A stretch of DNA of 64,000 bases from Paenibacillus_S sp043945595. Its GTDB lineage: Bacteria > Bacillota > Bacilli > Paenibacillales > NBRC-103111. The notes beneath the pieces are model-generated. The model did not search any database, was not told the origin of the DNA, and saw only the letters and a program-made list of their open reading frames with translations. Shown piece after piece: positions 47,999-57,671 of the stretch. Positions within the stretch are counted from its first letter, which is position 1. Each line of letters begins with the position of its first letter. Where the stretch lies: contig NZ_JBIFNP010000001.1 in assembly GCF_043945595.1 (NCBI RefSeq), positions 6,076,001 to 6,140,000 on the forward strand, written 5' to 3'. The position numbers were made by a program, and so were the translations under genes.

Positions 47999-49468
47999 AT
48001 GGATCAGAAGCAAGTCATCAATTGCCGGCAATTTGCCTGGCTTTCTGCGGCTATTTTGACTGGAGGCGGCTTGACGAGCGTAGAACAGGTGTTAGTGAGG
48101 CTCGGGAAAATGGATGCTTGGGGATCCTACGCTCTTGCATCCGGCTATGCCGTTTTGCTGGCTTATGTTTTTTACCAGCTGGCCCGCCGCTTTCCGGGAA
48201 AGCATCTATTCGAGATCACGAAGCTGCTCTTCGGCAAGTTCATAGGAACCGCAGTCAACCTGCTGCTGATGTTCCACCTATGGACGATTCTGATTCGGGA
48301 TCTGCGTTCTTTAAGCAAGTTCGTCGCCGTTTCGCTGCTGCCTAACACGCCGGACGAAATCATCGTCATGCTGCTCATGCTGGTGGTCATGTACTATGGT
48401 AAAACAAGCGTAGAAGTAGTGGCGCGGGTCACCGACTTCTTCTTTCCATTCTTTACCTTCGTCATTGTGATTTTGCCGCTGCTGCTGTCGAATGAAATTG
48501 ATAAAACGCTGCTGCAGCCTGTCCTGTCCGGACAAATTCAATCGTTATTTTTCGGTAACATGATCAGTACGGGCTGGTTCGGAGATTTGTTCGTCATGGG
48601 GGCGTTTCTCCATACTTTACAGGCAACCCGCCAGCTCCGCTCCGCCTTAAGACATGGCGCGCTCCTCGCCGCCCTGCTCATAGGCATCTTCTTAGTATTG
48701 GAGCTGCTGGTGCTTGGCCCTACCATCCCCGGCAATCTGGTATTCGGAAATTATTCGGTTGTGCAGCAGATTCATATAACGGATTTCCTGGACCGGGTGG
48801 ATCTCCTGATCTTAAGCATCTGGTTTCCCGTTTCTACTTGCGAAATGATTGCCGTCTACCTGGCTCTGCTTACCGGAATAGCCAGCTTGGTCAAGCAGAG
48901 AGATTACAGCACAATCAACAGTCCCATGGGCTTGCTGGTGCTGATGACGTCCCTGCTCGCCTTCAAGAGCGCCACCGAAATTTTCAGTTTCGGCAATTAC
49001 GGCTACCCGTTCTTCGTGGTAGCTTATCAGCCGCTGCTCTTCTTGGTGATCTGGCTGTTCTCCTTAAGACACCCGGTTCGCGAACGCCGCGAACAGAAGC
49101 AGGGGCAGAGCTCGTCGGCTGAAGCAAAGGGACGGTACGGTGAAGCGGAGCCCGTGGACTCATCAGAAGAAGGCACGGGCAGCCAAGCCAGCCGTCGTCC
49201 GACGGCGTCCACGAACCGCACCCATGCCAATCGGGGCAAGCGGAATCCGGCGCCCGGATTTCTGCAAAAGCTGTCTTATAAAGCTTGGGGTCGGTCGAGT
49301 AACGTTCTGGTTGTACTGAATATCGCCTGCCTGGCGCTGGGGCTATGGTTCAGCAGGCATTATGCCATCGCGGGGGTTATATGCGGAGTTTCTTACTGCG
49401 TATGCAGCGTTCTTGCCGTACTGACCTCTTATATGGAGCTGTTCCATGCCAAGCAGCAGGCACAGTAA
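47999..49468 (+). CDS. Spore germination permease, GerB family, with C-terminal extension
   Basis: B subunit, APC-type membrane protein that binds the germinant. The core (residues 1-360) has about ten helices: NCRQFAWLSAAILTGGGLTS, GNYSVVQQIHITDFLDRVDL, IWFPVSTCEMIAVYLALLTG. The usual length is about 365. This one continues to 489 with a hydrophilic Ser/Gly/Arg-rich linker (residues about 368-425) and two further hydrophobic helices (SNVLVVLNIACLALGLWFSR; CGVSYCVCSVLAVLTSYMEL). The extension is rare. Confidence 0.92.
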   Translation: MDQKQVINCRQFAWLSAAILTGGGLTSVEQVLVRLGKMDAWGSYALASGYAVLLAYVFYQLARRFPGKHLFEITKLLFGKFIGTAVNLLLMFHLWTILIRDLRSLSKFVAVSLLPNTPDEIIVMLLMLVVMYYGKTSVEVVARVTDFFFPFFTFVIVILPLLLSNEIDKTLLQPVLSGQIQSLFFGNMISTGWFGDLFVMGAFLHTLQATRQLRSALRHGALLAALLIGIFLVLELLVLGPTIPGNLVFGNYSVVQQIHITDFLDRVDLLILSIWFPVSTCEMIAVYLALLTGIASLVKQRDYSTINSPMGLLVLMTSLLAFKSATEIFSFGNYGYPFFVVAYQPLLFLVIWLFSLRHPVRERREQKQGQSSSAEAKGRYGEAEPVDSSEEGTGSQASRRPTASTNRTHANRGKRNPAPGFLQKLSYKAWGRSSNVLVVLNIACLALGLWFSRHYAIAGVICGVSYCVCSVLAVLTSYMELFHAKQQAQ

Positions 49469-49479
49469 CTTGTCTCGCA

Positions 49480-49854
49480 TCAGGCCTCCTCAATACTGAT
49501 AACTTGATTCAGAGGGATGAGCACCCACAGCTCTTCCTCTTCTTCCTGACGGTTTACGAGAATTTCGATGAAATCGGTACCCGTTCGGACGAGTACGGCA
49601 GGAAAGGCCCCAAGATACCGTGTTCGCAGATTCACCTGCCTCCCTTCCCTTGTATAGGAGTGGCCCAGAAGTACGATCTCCTGCAAGCTGTAAGGAACAA
49701 AATATTGGCCGCTGACCTGGATAAACCGTTTGCCCACCTTTTGAAGCAAGCCTGGCTCGCCCGCGAAGCCTTCCGCCAGCAGCGCTACTTCCGATTTCCG
49801 ATGGAGGTTCAGTCTCTCCATTAGGTTCATCCGGCTCGTTTTTAAAAACGACAA
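49480..49854 (-). CDS. Protein of unknown function
   Basis: About 124 residues from a TTG start at 49854 (AAGGAG 8 bp upstream); ATG at 49830 is a fallback. Soluble; alternating beta-rich pattern (KRFIQVSGQYFVPYSLQEIV, VLVRTGTDFIEILVNRQEEE). The C-terminal end is acidic with hydrophobic ILIPLNQVISI. No family recognised. Convergent with gerB. Confidence 0.6.
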   Translation of the reverse strand: MSFLKTSRMNLMERLNLHRKSEVALLAEGFAGEPGLLQKVGKRFIQVSGQYFVPYSLQEIVLLGHSYTREGRQVNLRTRYLGAFPAVLVRTGTDFIEILVNRQEEEEELWVLIPLNQVISIEEA

Positions 49855-49932
49855 GCGAATCACTCCTTCAGGCACTGATAGATATTACCACTCTATGCCA
49901 AGGGACATCGCAACATACCGAAAGGAGTTACC

Positions 49933-50919
49933 ATGAGGTTCAAATGGCTTCGAAACAAGCTGACATTCGTCATTATTCCTGAAGCGAATGAAAGCGTCAT
50001 GCGTCTTCGTCTGTCCCGTGCATCGATCTGCGCGGCCATGCTTATCTTCCTTGTGTTACTGGGAACTGCAGCTTACCTGCATATTCTTCACTTCCACCGG
50101 GTGGTGGCCACACAGCTGACGGAGACCAAGCTTCAAAACCGCACAAGCCGGTTGGAGCAGGATCTGACCAGTAAAAATAAAACGATCGAGCAGCTGCAAA
50201 CGGAGCTGTTCCAGCTCTCCAAGCAAGCCGCCGAGGTACGCCATAAGGTCGAGGAAATGAAGAAGCTGGAGCATGAGCTGAAAAAGCTTTCCTCCTATGC
50301 CGGGGCCTCCGATTCGGAGCAGCCTGTGTCCGCCGCTGACGATGAAGGCGCTGCCCTGGGTATGGGAGGGCCCTTCCATCCGGTAACCGAGCAGCAGATG
50401 AAAGCGCTCAGCCGTTCCGCAACGGCCAGCTACGCAACCTTGGAAAAGGAAATGTCCGAGCTGGAAAGCCGCTGGGTCGCATCCAAGCACAGCATGCTGC
50501 AAAAGCAGGAGCAGGCTTTGCGCAGGCCCGGTCTATGGCCGACCGTCTCCCGGACGGTTACGTCTCCGTTCGGCTATCGTAAAGATCCGTTTACGAAAAA
50601 GCTCAGCTTTCACCGGGGAGTCGACATTGCTGGAAAAATGAATGACCCTGTCGTCGCTGCCGCCAAGGGGACGGTCGTCACAACGGGCTCCGATAAATTT
50701 CACGGCAACCATATCGTGCTGGATCACGGCAACGGCCTGCGCACCTGGTATATGCACCTGAACGAGATCGTAATCCGTAAGGGGGACGCCATCGAGCGGG
50801 GTCAGGTGATCGGCAAGCTGGGAACAACCGGCCGCAGCACCGGTCCGCACCTTCATTACGAAATTCTGTTAAAGGGAAAAAGCACCGATCCGTCTCCGTA
50901 TTTACCTGCAACCGACTAA
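49933..50919 (+). CDS. M23 peptidase with membrane anchor and coiled coil
   Basis: Cell-wall endopeptidase (LytM/LysM-less type), 328 residues. One membrane helix near residues 34-51 (CAAMLIFLVLLGTAAYLHIL), coiled coil at about 65-125 (LEQDLTSKNKTIEQLQTELF), then the Zn domain: FHRGVDIAGK (first His and Asp), and HLHYEILLKGK (HxH). AAAGGAG site upstream. 20 bp ahead of a bactofilin gene; M23 peptidase plus bactofilin is a recurrent pair in bacterial shape control. Confidence 0.93.
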   Translation: MRFKWLRNKLTFVIIPEANESVMRLRLSRASICAAMLIFLVLLGTAAYLHILHFHRVVATQLTETKLQNRTSRLEQDLTSKNKTIEQLQTELFQLSKQAAEVRHKVEEMKKLEHELKKLSSYAGASDSEQPVSAADDEGAALGMGGPFHPVTEQQMKALSRSATASYATLEKEMSELESRWVASKHSMLQKQEQALRRPGLWPTVSRTVTSPFGYRKDPFTKKLSFHRGVDIAGKMNDPVVAAAKGTVVTTGSDKFHGNHIVLDHGNGLRTWYMHLNEIVIRKGDAIERGQVIGKLGTTGRSTGPHLHYEILLKGKSTDPSPYLPATD

Positions 50920-50939
50920 TATAGAAGGAAGTGTACAGC

Positions 50940-51332
50940 ATGGGCTTTTCTAATAAAAATAAAACGCTTCGAAACGGCAGCTTAACCGATACGCTGATCG
51001 GAGAAGGCACACTGCTCGAAGGCAGCTGCGTCTCTCAAGCGGATATCCGGATTGAAGGGGAGGTCGTCGGCGATCTGCGGACGTCAGGCGAGGTTGTTAT
51101 CGGAGAGAAGGGCTCCGTCCACTCGGAGATCCAGGCGAGAGACGTAACGATTGCCGGGCGGATGGAAGGTACCGTGGTAGCGGCGGGCATTGTTCGCATC
51201 ACTCCGTCCGGAAGGCTTGTCGGTATTGTGGAGGCTTCCTCGCTCATCATCGAGAAAGGCGCCGTCTTCCAAGGAACAAGCCGGATGTACGACGAAGGCG
51301 AAGATAGGATTTTATCGTGTGCCGTGGTATAA
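50940..51332 (+). CDS. Bactofilin (polymer-forming cytoskeletal protein)
   Basis: 130 residues of beta-helical repeats: TLIGEGTLLEGSCVSQADIR, IEGEVVGDLRTSGEVVIGEK, DVTIAGRMEGTVVAAGIVRI. Forms nucleotide-free filaments, often at the membrane, that position wall enzymes. ATG at 50940 has AAGGAAG upstream. Linked to the upstream M23 peptidase, so the pair likely acts together on wall shape or spore morphogenesis. Confidence 0.93.
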   Translation: MGFSNKNKTLRNGSLTDTLIGEGTLLEGSCVSQADIRIEGEVVGDLRTSGEVVIGEKGSVHSEIQARDVTIAGRMEGTVVAAGIVRITPSGRLVGIVEASSLIIEKGAVFQGTSRMYDEGEDRILSCAVV

Positions 51333-51333
51333 T
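51325..51333 (+). promoter_or_regulatory. Extended -10 promoter of the HAD gene
   Basis: TGGTATAAT: a perfect extended -10 (TG-N-TATAAT) overlapping the bactofilin stop codon, 26 bp before the HAD start. No good -35 is visible, as allowed for extended -10 promoters. Confidence 0.5.
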
Positions 51334-51359
51334 GGGTGGAAAAAAATTGGAGTCAGCCT

Positions 51360-52111
51360 ATGAAGAAGCAGACCATACTATTCGACATGGACGATACGCT
51401 TATTTACTGCAACAAGTTTTTCGACCTGGTTGTCGACCAATTCGCCGACCTGATGGAAATGTGGTTTCACTCTTATCACATTTCTGTGCCGGAAATCAAA
51501 AAGAAGCAGGCGGAAATCGATCTGGACCGCGTGCTTCAGAACGGGTTTGCGCCTAACCATTTTCCCGAGTCCTTCGTGGAAACGTATGAATTTTACAGCG
51601 AATTAACCGGACGCGGGAAGCTTCCGGAAGAGACCGAGCGTCTCTACGAGCTGGGCAGCTCCGTCTATGGCCACAGCATCGAGCCGTACCCTCAAATGTA
51701 CGAAACGCTGGACGAGCTTCAGGCACAGGGGCACGAGTTGCACCTGTACACCGGCGGCGACCCTGCAATTCAAATGCGCAAGGTGACGGAAGCCGGGTTG
51801 GAACGCTATTTCGACGACCGCATTCATGTGGCCCGCCATAAGACCGCTGAATTTCTGGAAGCCTTGATCCGTTCGCATCAGCTCGACCGCAGCTCGACCT
51901 GGATGATCGGGAATTCGCTTCGTACCGATGTCATTCCCGCTTTAAAGACCGGCATTCACGCCATTTTCATGCCGGCGGCCCAAGAGTCGTGCCCTTCAAC
52001 AACGTGGAGGTGGACATCGAGCCGCAGGGAGCGTACTTTACACTTTCCTCCCTATCCGAAATTTCCGCAGCCATCAACGGCTATACCGATACGAATGCCC
52101 CTGGCGCCTAA
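51360..52111 (+). CDS. HAD-family hydrolase (frameshifted near the C-terminus)
   Basis: Phosphatase-type protein. Motif I is QTILFDMDDTLIYC (nucleophile DxD), motif II LHLYTGGDP and motif IV TWMIGNSLRTDVIPALK. ATG 51360 with GGAG 7 bp upstream. After HAIFMPAAQE the frame turns into nonsense; one base is missing near 51981-51990, and the correct continuation is VVPFNNVEVDIEPQGAYFTL with the stop at 52111, total about 250 residues. The tail overlaps the convergent DUF4173 gene by four bases. Substrate unknown. Confidence 0.85.
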
Positions 52112-53910
52112 GGACGCAGGGGCATTTCTTCTGTCAGCGGCACTTCCTGCAGCAGCCTGCGCGTCCGCCATTCGGACAGATTGAACTCCGTCCACGAGCG
52201 CTGCCCGCGGTGCTCCAGCCGCTGCTTCATGATCTCAAGCGCCCGCTGGGCTCCCTCCGCTTCCGGATGGCTGTTCCGAAGCCTGAGCAGCGATGGAACG
52301 GCTTCGAACGAAAGCGACTGCAGATAGGCCGTATCAACCTGCCCTGTCTTCTCGTAGCGGTCAATATTATTGGCCGCTATCATCGCATCCAGCCTAACAT
52401 AATTCAATAGCGCGTAGGAACCGATCGAGACGATCAGATACAGCTTCATTAAGGGAAGCCTGTCATTGTACAGCTTGAACAGCGCAGCGATAAACAGCAC
52501 AAGCAAATACATCATAAATGCATGCACCAGCACGCGAGCCATCGTAAAGCCGTAAGCCATCTCATACAGCGATAGACGTAAATACGCAGAAGCCAGCATC
52601 ACGCCGGTGCATCCGATCAGCAGCGCCAGCAGAACCGTGAGCACCCGGTATACTTTACGTCCGGGCAGGGCAGCTGAAGCGTCCGGAGCTTGGCTGGAAA
52701 CCGCAGCTCTCGGTTCAGCACTCGTAAAGGATATTCCGGCTTCCTTCCGGGGGCGGTTCACTCCGTACATCGTAATCATCAGAACGGTAAAATTAATGAC
52801 CGTGACCGCGACAAGCTCCGCAAATCCCCGCCGGGCATATTCCGCATAGGTCACGCCGGGAGGAAGCAATCCGTCCATGCTGCCGAAAAAATAGGAAAAC
52901 TGAACCGCCGCGAACAGCACATACACTGCATTCAGCATCAGCAGCACGGTGGTCATGATCGTCGGATCCAACCGGTTGGTCCCCCATGCAGCCGTCTGCA
53001 GCGCCGGGTTCTGACCGGCGGAAACCGTACCGGACGGAATAGCGGACGGAACAGAAGCCGGAGTGGGCGCCCCGATCCTGCCGTCTTCGATCTCTTCGTT
53101 ATTTTTGCCGGTTGCTTTTGTCTTCCGTTCCGCAGCCCCCGTTCCAAACCTGCTCTCGAAGTCCGCCTCGTTCTCCCGCCAATTCATGCTCGCATGCATG
53201 CTGGGCCTTAGCTTAGGATACAGCAGTCCCCATACATAGACGAATAAGCCTGTCCCTACGGCAGCGACCCACAACACCCGGAATAAGACAGGGCCGAGCT
53301 CGATCTTCCCCAGCCATTGAGGCAGCCGGGAAATGGCGCTTTCGAATACGGCGTCTGCGGATGAAAGCAGCGAACCGACCAGGAGCAGGATAGGCAGTGA
53401 AATCAGCAGGCCGATCATTACCTTCCACAGCTGCCGGGAACGGCCCGACTTCATCCTGGCCGTAAAGACGCGCATTAACGCCTGGATCGGCAAAGGGACA
53501 TAGCGCAGGCTGTGAATGAATACCTGCTCCAGCACAGCCTCCGCCAAGGCCGGATCAAACCAGCGGAGCTCCTTGCGCCGAATCGTCCAGGTAGTATGTA
53601 CCAGAATAAGACATGGTACCGCCAAAGCGTTCAACACCATGAACAGCACATTGGAAAACACAGCATAGGTCAAGGACAGCAGAGCCGTCGGAATCAGAAA
53701 TAACAGCTCCGAGCCCCAATGGAATTCGTGTTTCTCCCTGACGGCCCAATAAAAATACACGTAAAAAAGCAGGACAAACAGCGGATAAGAAACGCCCCAA
53801 TCCTTATCGTAAAAAAGCAGCTCGTGAAGCCAGCCGATCAGCAGCGCTGCCGACAGCACGACCGCCAGCGGCTTAACGGGCTGCCGGACCTGCAGCATCC
53901 CTAACCCCAT
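52108..53910 (-). CDS. DUF4173 membrane protein
   Basis: 600 residues with about twelve membrane helices. The N-terminal GVSYPLFVLLFYVYFYWAVR and the DUF4173 core (LSLYEMAYGFTMARVLVHAF, YNDRLPLMKLYLIVSIGSYA, then NNIDRYEKTGQVDTAYLQSL) identify the family. A Lys/Glu/Ala-rich cytoplasmic segment interrupts it around residues 230-300. Function unknown. It overlaps the end of the next upstream gene by 10 bp, so the two are co-translated. Confidence 0.9.
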   Translation of the reverse strand: MGLGMLQVRQPVKPLAVVLSAALLIGWLHELLFYDKDWGVSYPLFVLLFYVYFYWAVREKHEFHWGSELLFLIPTALLSLTYAVFSNVLFMVLNALAVPCLILVHTTWTIRRKELRWFDPALAEAVLEQVFIHSLRYVPLPIQALMRVFTARMKSGRSRQLWKVMIGLLISLPILLLVGSLLSSADAVFESAISRLPQWLGKIELGPVLFRVLWVAAVGTGLFVYVWGLLYPKLRPSMHASMNWRENEADFESRFGTGAAERKTKATGKNNEEIEDGRIGAPTPASVPSAIPSGTVSAGQNPALQTAAWGTNRLDPTIMTTVLLMLNAVYVLFAAVQFSYFFGSMDGLLPPGVTYAEYARRGFAELVAVTVINFTVLMITMYGVNRPRKEAGISFTSAEPRAAVSSQAPDASAALPGRKVYRVLTVLLALLIGCTGVMLASAYLRLSLYEMAYGFTMARVLVHAFMMYLLVLFIAALFKLYNDRLPLMKLYLIVSIGSYALLNYVRLDAMIAANNIDRYEKTGQVDTAYLQSLSFEAVPSLLRLRNSHPEAEGAQRALEIMKQRLEHRGQRSWTEFNLSEWRTRRLLQEVPLTEEMPLRP

Positions 53911-54365
53911 AGGCGTTGCGCCCTCCCCGAAGCCCCCATGGACGATCCCGGAAACTGCAGCCTGTATTGGATATACCGTATGAAATCCGCTGCCTGCTCT
54001 CTGAGCTCCGCCTCAGGCTCGAAGTGCATGCTTGTATCGCGGCAGCCTCCATCCTCCGCAGTGACGGCCAGGGAGCAATCCAGCACTTGTTCGTAGCGGG
54101 GCGGAACCTGCGCTTTCACTTTCGCGACAATGTCTTCCTCTCCTCCCCACTGCCATGCCAGCGGAAGCCGGATCTGCTCGGAGATGCCTCCTGCTTCCTG
54201 CTCCTGCTGTCTTTGAATGTAAAGACTGGCGTAGAACATGACATTGTGCATTGCTTCTATGAAATCCCCCTGCCGCACCTCCTTCTCCGACTGCTTAAAG
54301 AACTGCTCGGTCCAGTGCATTTGCAGAACATGACTGTTTTCCAATTGCAAAACGACGTTTCTCAC
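53901..54365 (-). CDS. Protein of unknown function
   Basis: 154 residues, ATG with AAGGAGG upstream. Soluble, moderately acidic, no known motif; MRNVVLQLENSHVLQMHWTE at the start. Overlap with the DUF4173 gene (TAG/ATG within 10 bp) suggests a functional pair. Promoter region shared with the divergent SgrR-like gene. Confidence 0.7.
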   Translation of the reverse strand: MRNVVLQLENSHVLQMHWTEQFFKQSEKEVRQGDFIEAMHNVMFYASLYIQRQQEQEAGGISEQIRLPLAWQWGGEEDIVAKVKAQVPPRYEQVLDCSLAVTAEDGGCRDTSMHFEPEAELREQAADFIRYIQYRLQFPGSSMGASGRAQRLWG

Positions 54366-54554
54366 ATTACATCCTCCTTCAAAATCCGTAGATCCTCCTT
54401 CACTGCCTAAAGCCTGAGGGTCTTCCGGAGCTGTGGGTTGTTCTGTTCTTATTCTAGGCTTTAAAATAGGAATAAAAAGCGAAACTTTAATTTTGGCAAT
54501 TTCCTATTTTATGTTCCAAATAAAGGGTAGAATTGAACTATAGGAGTGGTCGAC

Positions 54555-56343
54555 ATGAAGCTGGCAAGTCATTATATTCGCTTGAGAGAGCATTTCCCCC
54601 ACATAGGGGAGCATCGGGAGCAGGAGATTCTTCTCGAGGATATCGCCTCCGTACTCGATTGCACGCACCGCAACGCCACGCTGCTGCTCAAAAAAATGCA
54701 CGAGCAGGGGTGGCTGCAGTGGCTCCCCCAGCGCGGGCGCGGCAAGCGCTCCGCTCTGAGCTTTACCGTTCCCGTTGAAGAAATGATCATCGGGGTCGCG
54801 AAGGAGCTGGTCGAACGCAAAGATTTGCGCGGGGCGTTGGAGCAGATGAACGTTTCTTCGATTCCCGAATCGTTGAAGGATCATTTTCACAGCTGGCTGA
54901 ACGGCTACTTCGGCTACAGCAGCGAGCTGCGGGACAGCAAGCGGTACGATACGCTTCGCTTTCCGCTCACGCAGCCGATCCAAACGCTGGACCCGGCCTT
55001 CACGAATTTTACGACGGAGGCCCATCTGGTGAACCAGCTGTTCGACAGCCTGGTCCGATACAGCCGCCTCACCCAGACGATAGAGCCGCATCTTGCGCAT
55101 GCCTGGGAAGCGGACCGGCACGCGGACCGCCTGGACCTTTTATTTGCGCAAAGGCATCCTGTTCCATAACGGCAAGGAGCTCTCGGCCGAGGATATCCGA
55201 TACACGTTGGAGCGGCTGAAGCATTCCGCGGTCCGGTCGCTGTACCGATGGGTGTACCAGCAGATTGAAGCGGTCGATGTGCTGGACCCGTTGACGCTCA
55301 CCATTCGGCTGAAGGAACAGAACGAGCTGTTTCTCCAATTTATGAGCACCCACCGGGCTGCCGTCATCCCTGCCGGCGCTTATGAGGAAGAATCGGCCTC
55401 AGGCATTCCTTTCGCCCGGGCTCCGGTCGGCACCGGCCCCTTCAAGCTGACCTTTCTGGACGATACGATGTGTGTGCTGGATGCCTTTCCTTCCTATTTT
55501 CAGGGACGCGCCCATCTGGACCGGGTCGAACTGTGGCATGTTCCCGACATGCAGGCACAGGAGAAATACCGCACGCTGGAAAGCTTCCAGATCGTTCATA
55601 ACTACCGGCTGCCCGATGAAGCCGAGAGCACCTGGCAGCAGGTGCAGCAGCAGGGGACAACCTGCAAGTTCATCACGTTCAATCTGCTGAAGCAGGGACC
55701 GCTCAAGGACCCGGCCGTACGCGAAGCGGTCTATGCCGCAATTGACCGGCGAAAGCTGTTGGAGCTGCTGGACGGGGACGCCGTTTACGCCGTCGACAGC
55801 TTCATCCGGCAAACCGATATCGAGCCGCCGCCTTCGGACCCGGTTCAGCTGCGCGAGCGGATGAAGGCATCGGGCTATGCGGGAGAGCAGCTGAAGCTCT
55901 GCACGATTTCGCATTATGAGCGGGATGCGCTGCTGGTCCAATCGATTCTGCGGGAAGCAGGCGTATCGATGGACGTCACACTGCTGAGCGTGGAGGAATT
56001 TAAGGGAGAGCGCAGGCTGGAAGCCGATCTGCTGCTGTTCTCCATTATGCTGGATAACGATGCCGAGCTTCGCTTGATCGACCTGTACAAGAGCATGCAG
56101 CATCATCTGGAGCCTTCCAGCAAAGCCAGCGTCGAGCAGTTCCTTCATGCCGCGCTGCAGGAGCCTTACCGGGAGGGAAGAGCCGGGCTGCTCCAAAGCA
56201 TCGAACGCCGGCTGCGCGACGATCATGTGCTTCAATGGCTGTACGGCAAGCGGCTCAAAACGATGTACCATTCATCGGTAAAGGGCATTGCTCTCGATTC
56301 CCTGGATTGGGTGCAGTTTAAAAACATCTGGTATAAGCCATAA
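54555..56343 (+). CDS. SgrR-like regulator with solute-binding domain (frameshifted)
   Basis: Fusion of an N-terminal winged helix (LASHYIRLREHFPHIGEHRE, LDCTHRNATLLLKKMHEQGW) and a periplasmic oligopeptide-binding-type domain (LRFPLTQPIQTLDPAFTNFT; FYLRKGILFHNGKELSAEDI; FARAPVGTGPFKLTFLDDTM). This arrangement defines SgrR/YbdO-like regulators that read small molecules in the cytoplasm. One extra base at about 55121-55125 breaks it; the repaired protein has about 595 residues. No target transporter is adjacent. ATG 54555 with TAGGAG. Confidence 0.88.
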
Positions 56344-56404
56344 TCCGGCACGGCTGCGAATAGAGTATACCTATACGCCTATTCTGAGGAGAGGAGCAGC
56401 CGTC

Positions 56405-56920
56405 TTGAAACGACCAAAATTCATGCTGTACCGCGACCCAAGATACGGTTTTACCCTCCGGCTTCCCCGCTGGTGGAAAACGTACATAACCGTCGAACGG
56501 CAGCAGCGTCTGATCGATGCGGAATATGGGGTCCTTTTCACATTTAAATACAAAGGAAAGCGGTACGATCCGGTGCTGACCCTGCTGGTTTACCGCATGA
56601 CCCGAAAGCAATGGCTTGAACAGGGCTACGGGGATTCGCCGGTTGTGTTTCTGGCCGAGCACAACGGTCTCTTGTATGCCTACCTGCTGCCTGAGGAGCT
56701 GCCAGGCGCCTTTCTCGATCCTAGCAAGCAGGACTATGATTATAAAAAGTACGGCACGCCGATTCGCCTGCTGAAACGTATGGTGAACGACGATGCCCCG
56801 CACATCGTAACTACGCTGCGCTTCCCTGGTACAGGCACGCGAAATGGCGGAAAAGCCATTTGCCAGGCGCTGCCCCCCGCCCCTCTGCGTTCCAGCAAAG
56901 TGTGGCCTTACCGGCCTTGA
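56405..56920 (+). CDS. Protein of unknown function (possibly frameshifted C-terminus)
   Basis: About 171 residues from TTG 56405 (GAGGAGAGGAG upstream); ATG 56423 is the alternative. Well-structured first 135 residues with aromatic/basic character (DPRYGFTLRLPRWWKTYITV, LLVYRMTRKQWLEQGYGDSP). The last 30 residues (GTRNGGKAICQALPPAPLRS) look non-native, so the true end may lie in another frame. Follows the SgrR-like gene by 61 bp. Confidence 0.6.
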   Translation: MKRPKFMLYRDPRYGFTLRLPRWWKTYITVERQQRLIDAEYGVLFTFKYKGKRYDPVLTLLVYRMTRKQWLEQGYGDSPVVFLAEHNGLLYAYLLPEELPGAFLDPSKQDYDYKKYGTPIRLLKRMVNDDAPHIVTTLRFPGTGTRNGGKAICQALPPAPLRSSKVWPYRP

Positions 56921-56951
56921 CCGGCCGCCGCCTCAAACTCAAACTCAAACG

Positions 56952-56988
56952 AAAAAAGCTGTCTTTTCCAGAAGGGAGAGACAGCTTT
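56952..56988 (-). terminator. Terminator of the DUF4870 gene
   Basis: AGCTGTCT/AGACAGCT stem with T-run on the minus strand (A-run 56952-56957), 8 bp after the stop codon. It may also end the convergent transcript. Confidence 0.8.
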
Positions 56989-56995
56989 CGCTTTC

Positions 56996-57319
56996 TTATT
57001 TCACCAGCCGGATCGTCAGCGGATACCGGTAGCTTTCGCCTTTGGAGGCTTTCACCGCCGCGATGATAATGACGACCAGCGCAAACACCGCAAGAAAAGG
57101 AAACAGGATGAAGCCAATAACCACAAAACAAAGTATCGTGGCGACAATCGAATAGATCATGACGGAAATTTGAAAATTGAGCGATTCCTTGGCATGCTCC
57201 GCAATGAATTGGGATTCGTCCTTCTTCAGCAGCCAAATCAGCAGCGGAGCAAACAAGCCCACAATCAGACAGAGCAGATGGGAAAGCAGCGCCAGGCTCT
57301 TCTCGTCACTGGAAACCAT
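56996..57319 (-). CDS. DUF4870 (Tic20-like) membrane protein
   Basis: 107 residues, four hydrophobic segments: LLSHLLCLIVGLFAPLLIWL, the conserved EHAKESLNFQISVMIY signature of the DUF4870 family, then CFVVIGFILFPFLAVFALVV. ATG at 57319 has GGAGG 7 bp upstream; an in-frame GTG two codons earlier is less likely. Function unknown. Confidence 0.88.
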   Translation of the reverse strand: MVSSDEKSLALLSHLLCLIVGLFAPLLIWLLKKDESQFIAEHAKESLNFQISVMIYSIVATILCFVVIGFILFPFLAVFALVVIIIAAVKASKGESYRYPLTIRLVK

Positions 57320-57482
57320 ATGCACACCTCCAATCCGATTTTCCAGCTGAATGATTATGCATATGCCCTCCTGGCGTCATCTATGTTTCTAAATATCATT
57401 AATAATTAATACAGCTAACCAGCCCGCAGGAGAAGTGTCCACGGATGCCCTGCCTCTCCAGGGTAGTATATGTCCATAAAAT

Positions 57483-57556
57483 AACCCCACAAAGTGGGGC
57501 TTATGCTTCGAAGCGGACTCAGGTACTTTGCGGGGCCCCGAAAACATATAAATTCT
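57483..57556 (-). repeat. 75-nt multi-hairpin element, copy B (split by the IS110 element)
   Basis: Same dyads as copy A (CGGGGCCCCG, GCTTCGAAGC, CCCCACTTTGTGGGG). Its continuation, CTATCATGTAAAAAAA, is found on the other side of the IS at 59365-59380 and matches the sequence next to copy A (CTATCATATTAAAAAAA). Before the insertion the element followed the gltB terminator directly. The rest of the 57320-57671 gap contains only a short CCCTG/CAGGG dyad. Confidence 0.75.
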
Positions 57557-57671
57557 GGCGTGTAATATAATCAACACGAAAAGAGGAAATTCCCAGCGAC
57601 TACCGAAGAAAGAAGCACCTGACAGGGAAACTTCAATCTATACCTATCCCACCACAGGAGGTTGGAGTCAC

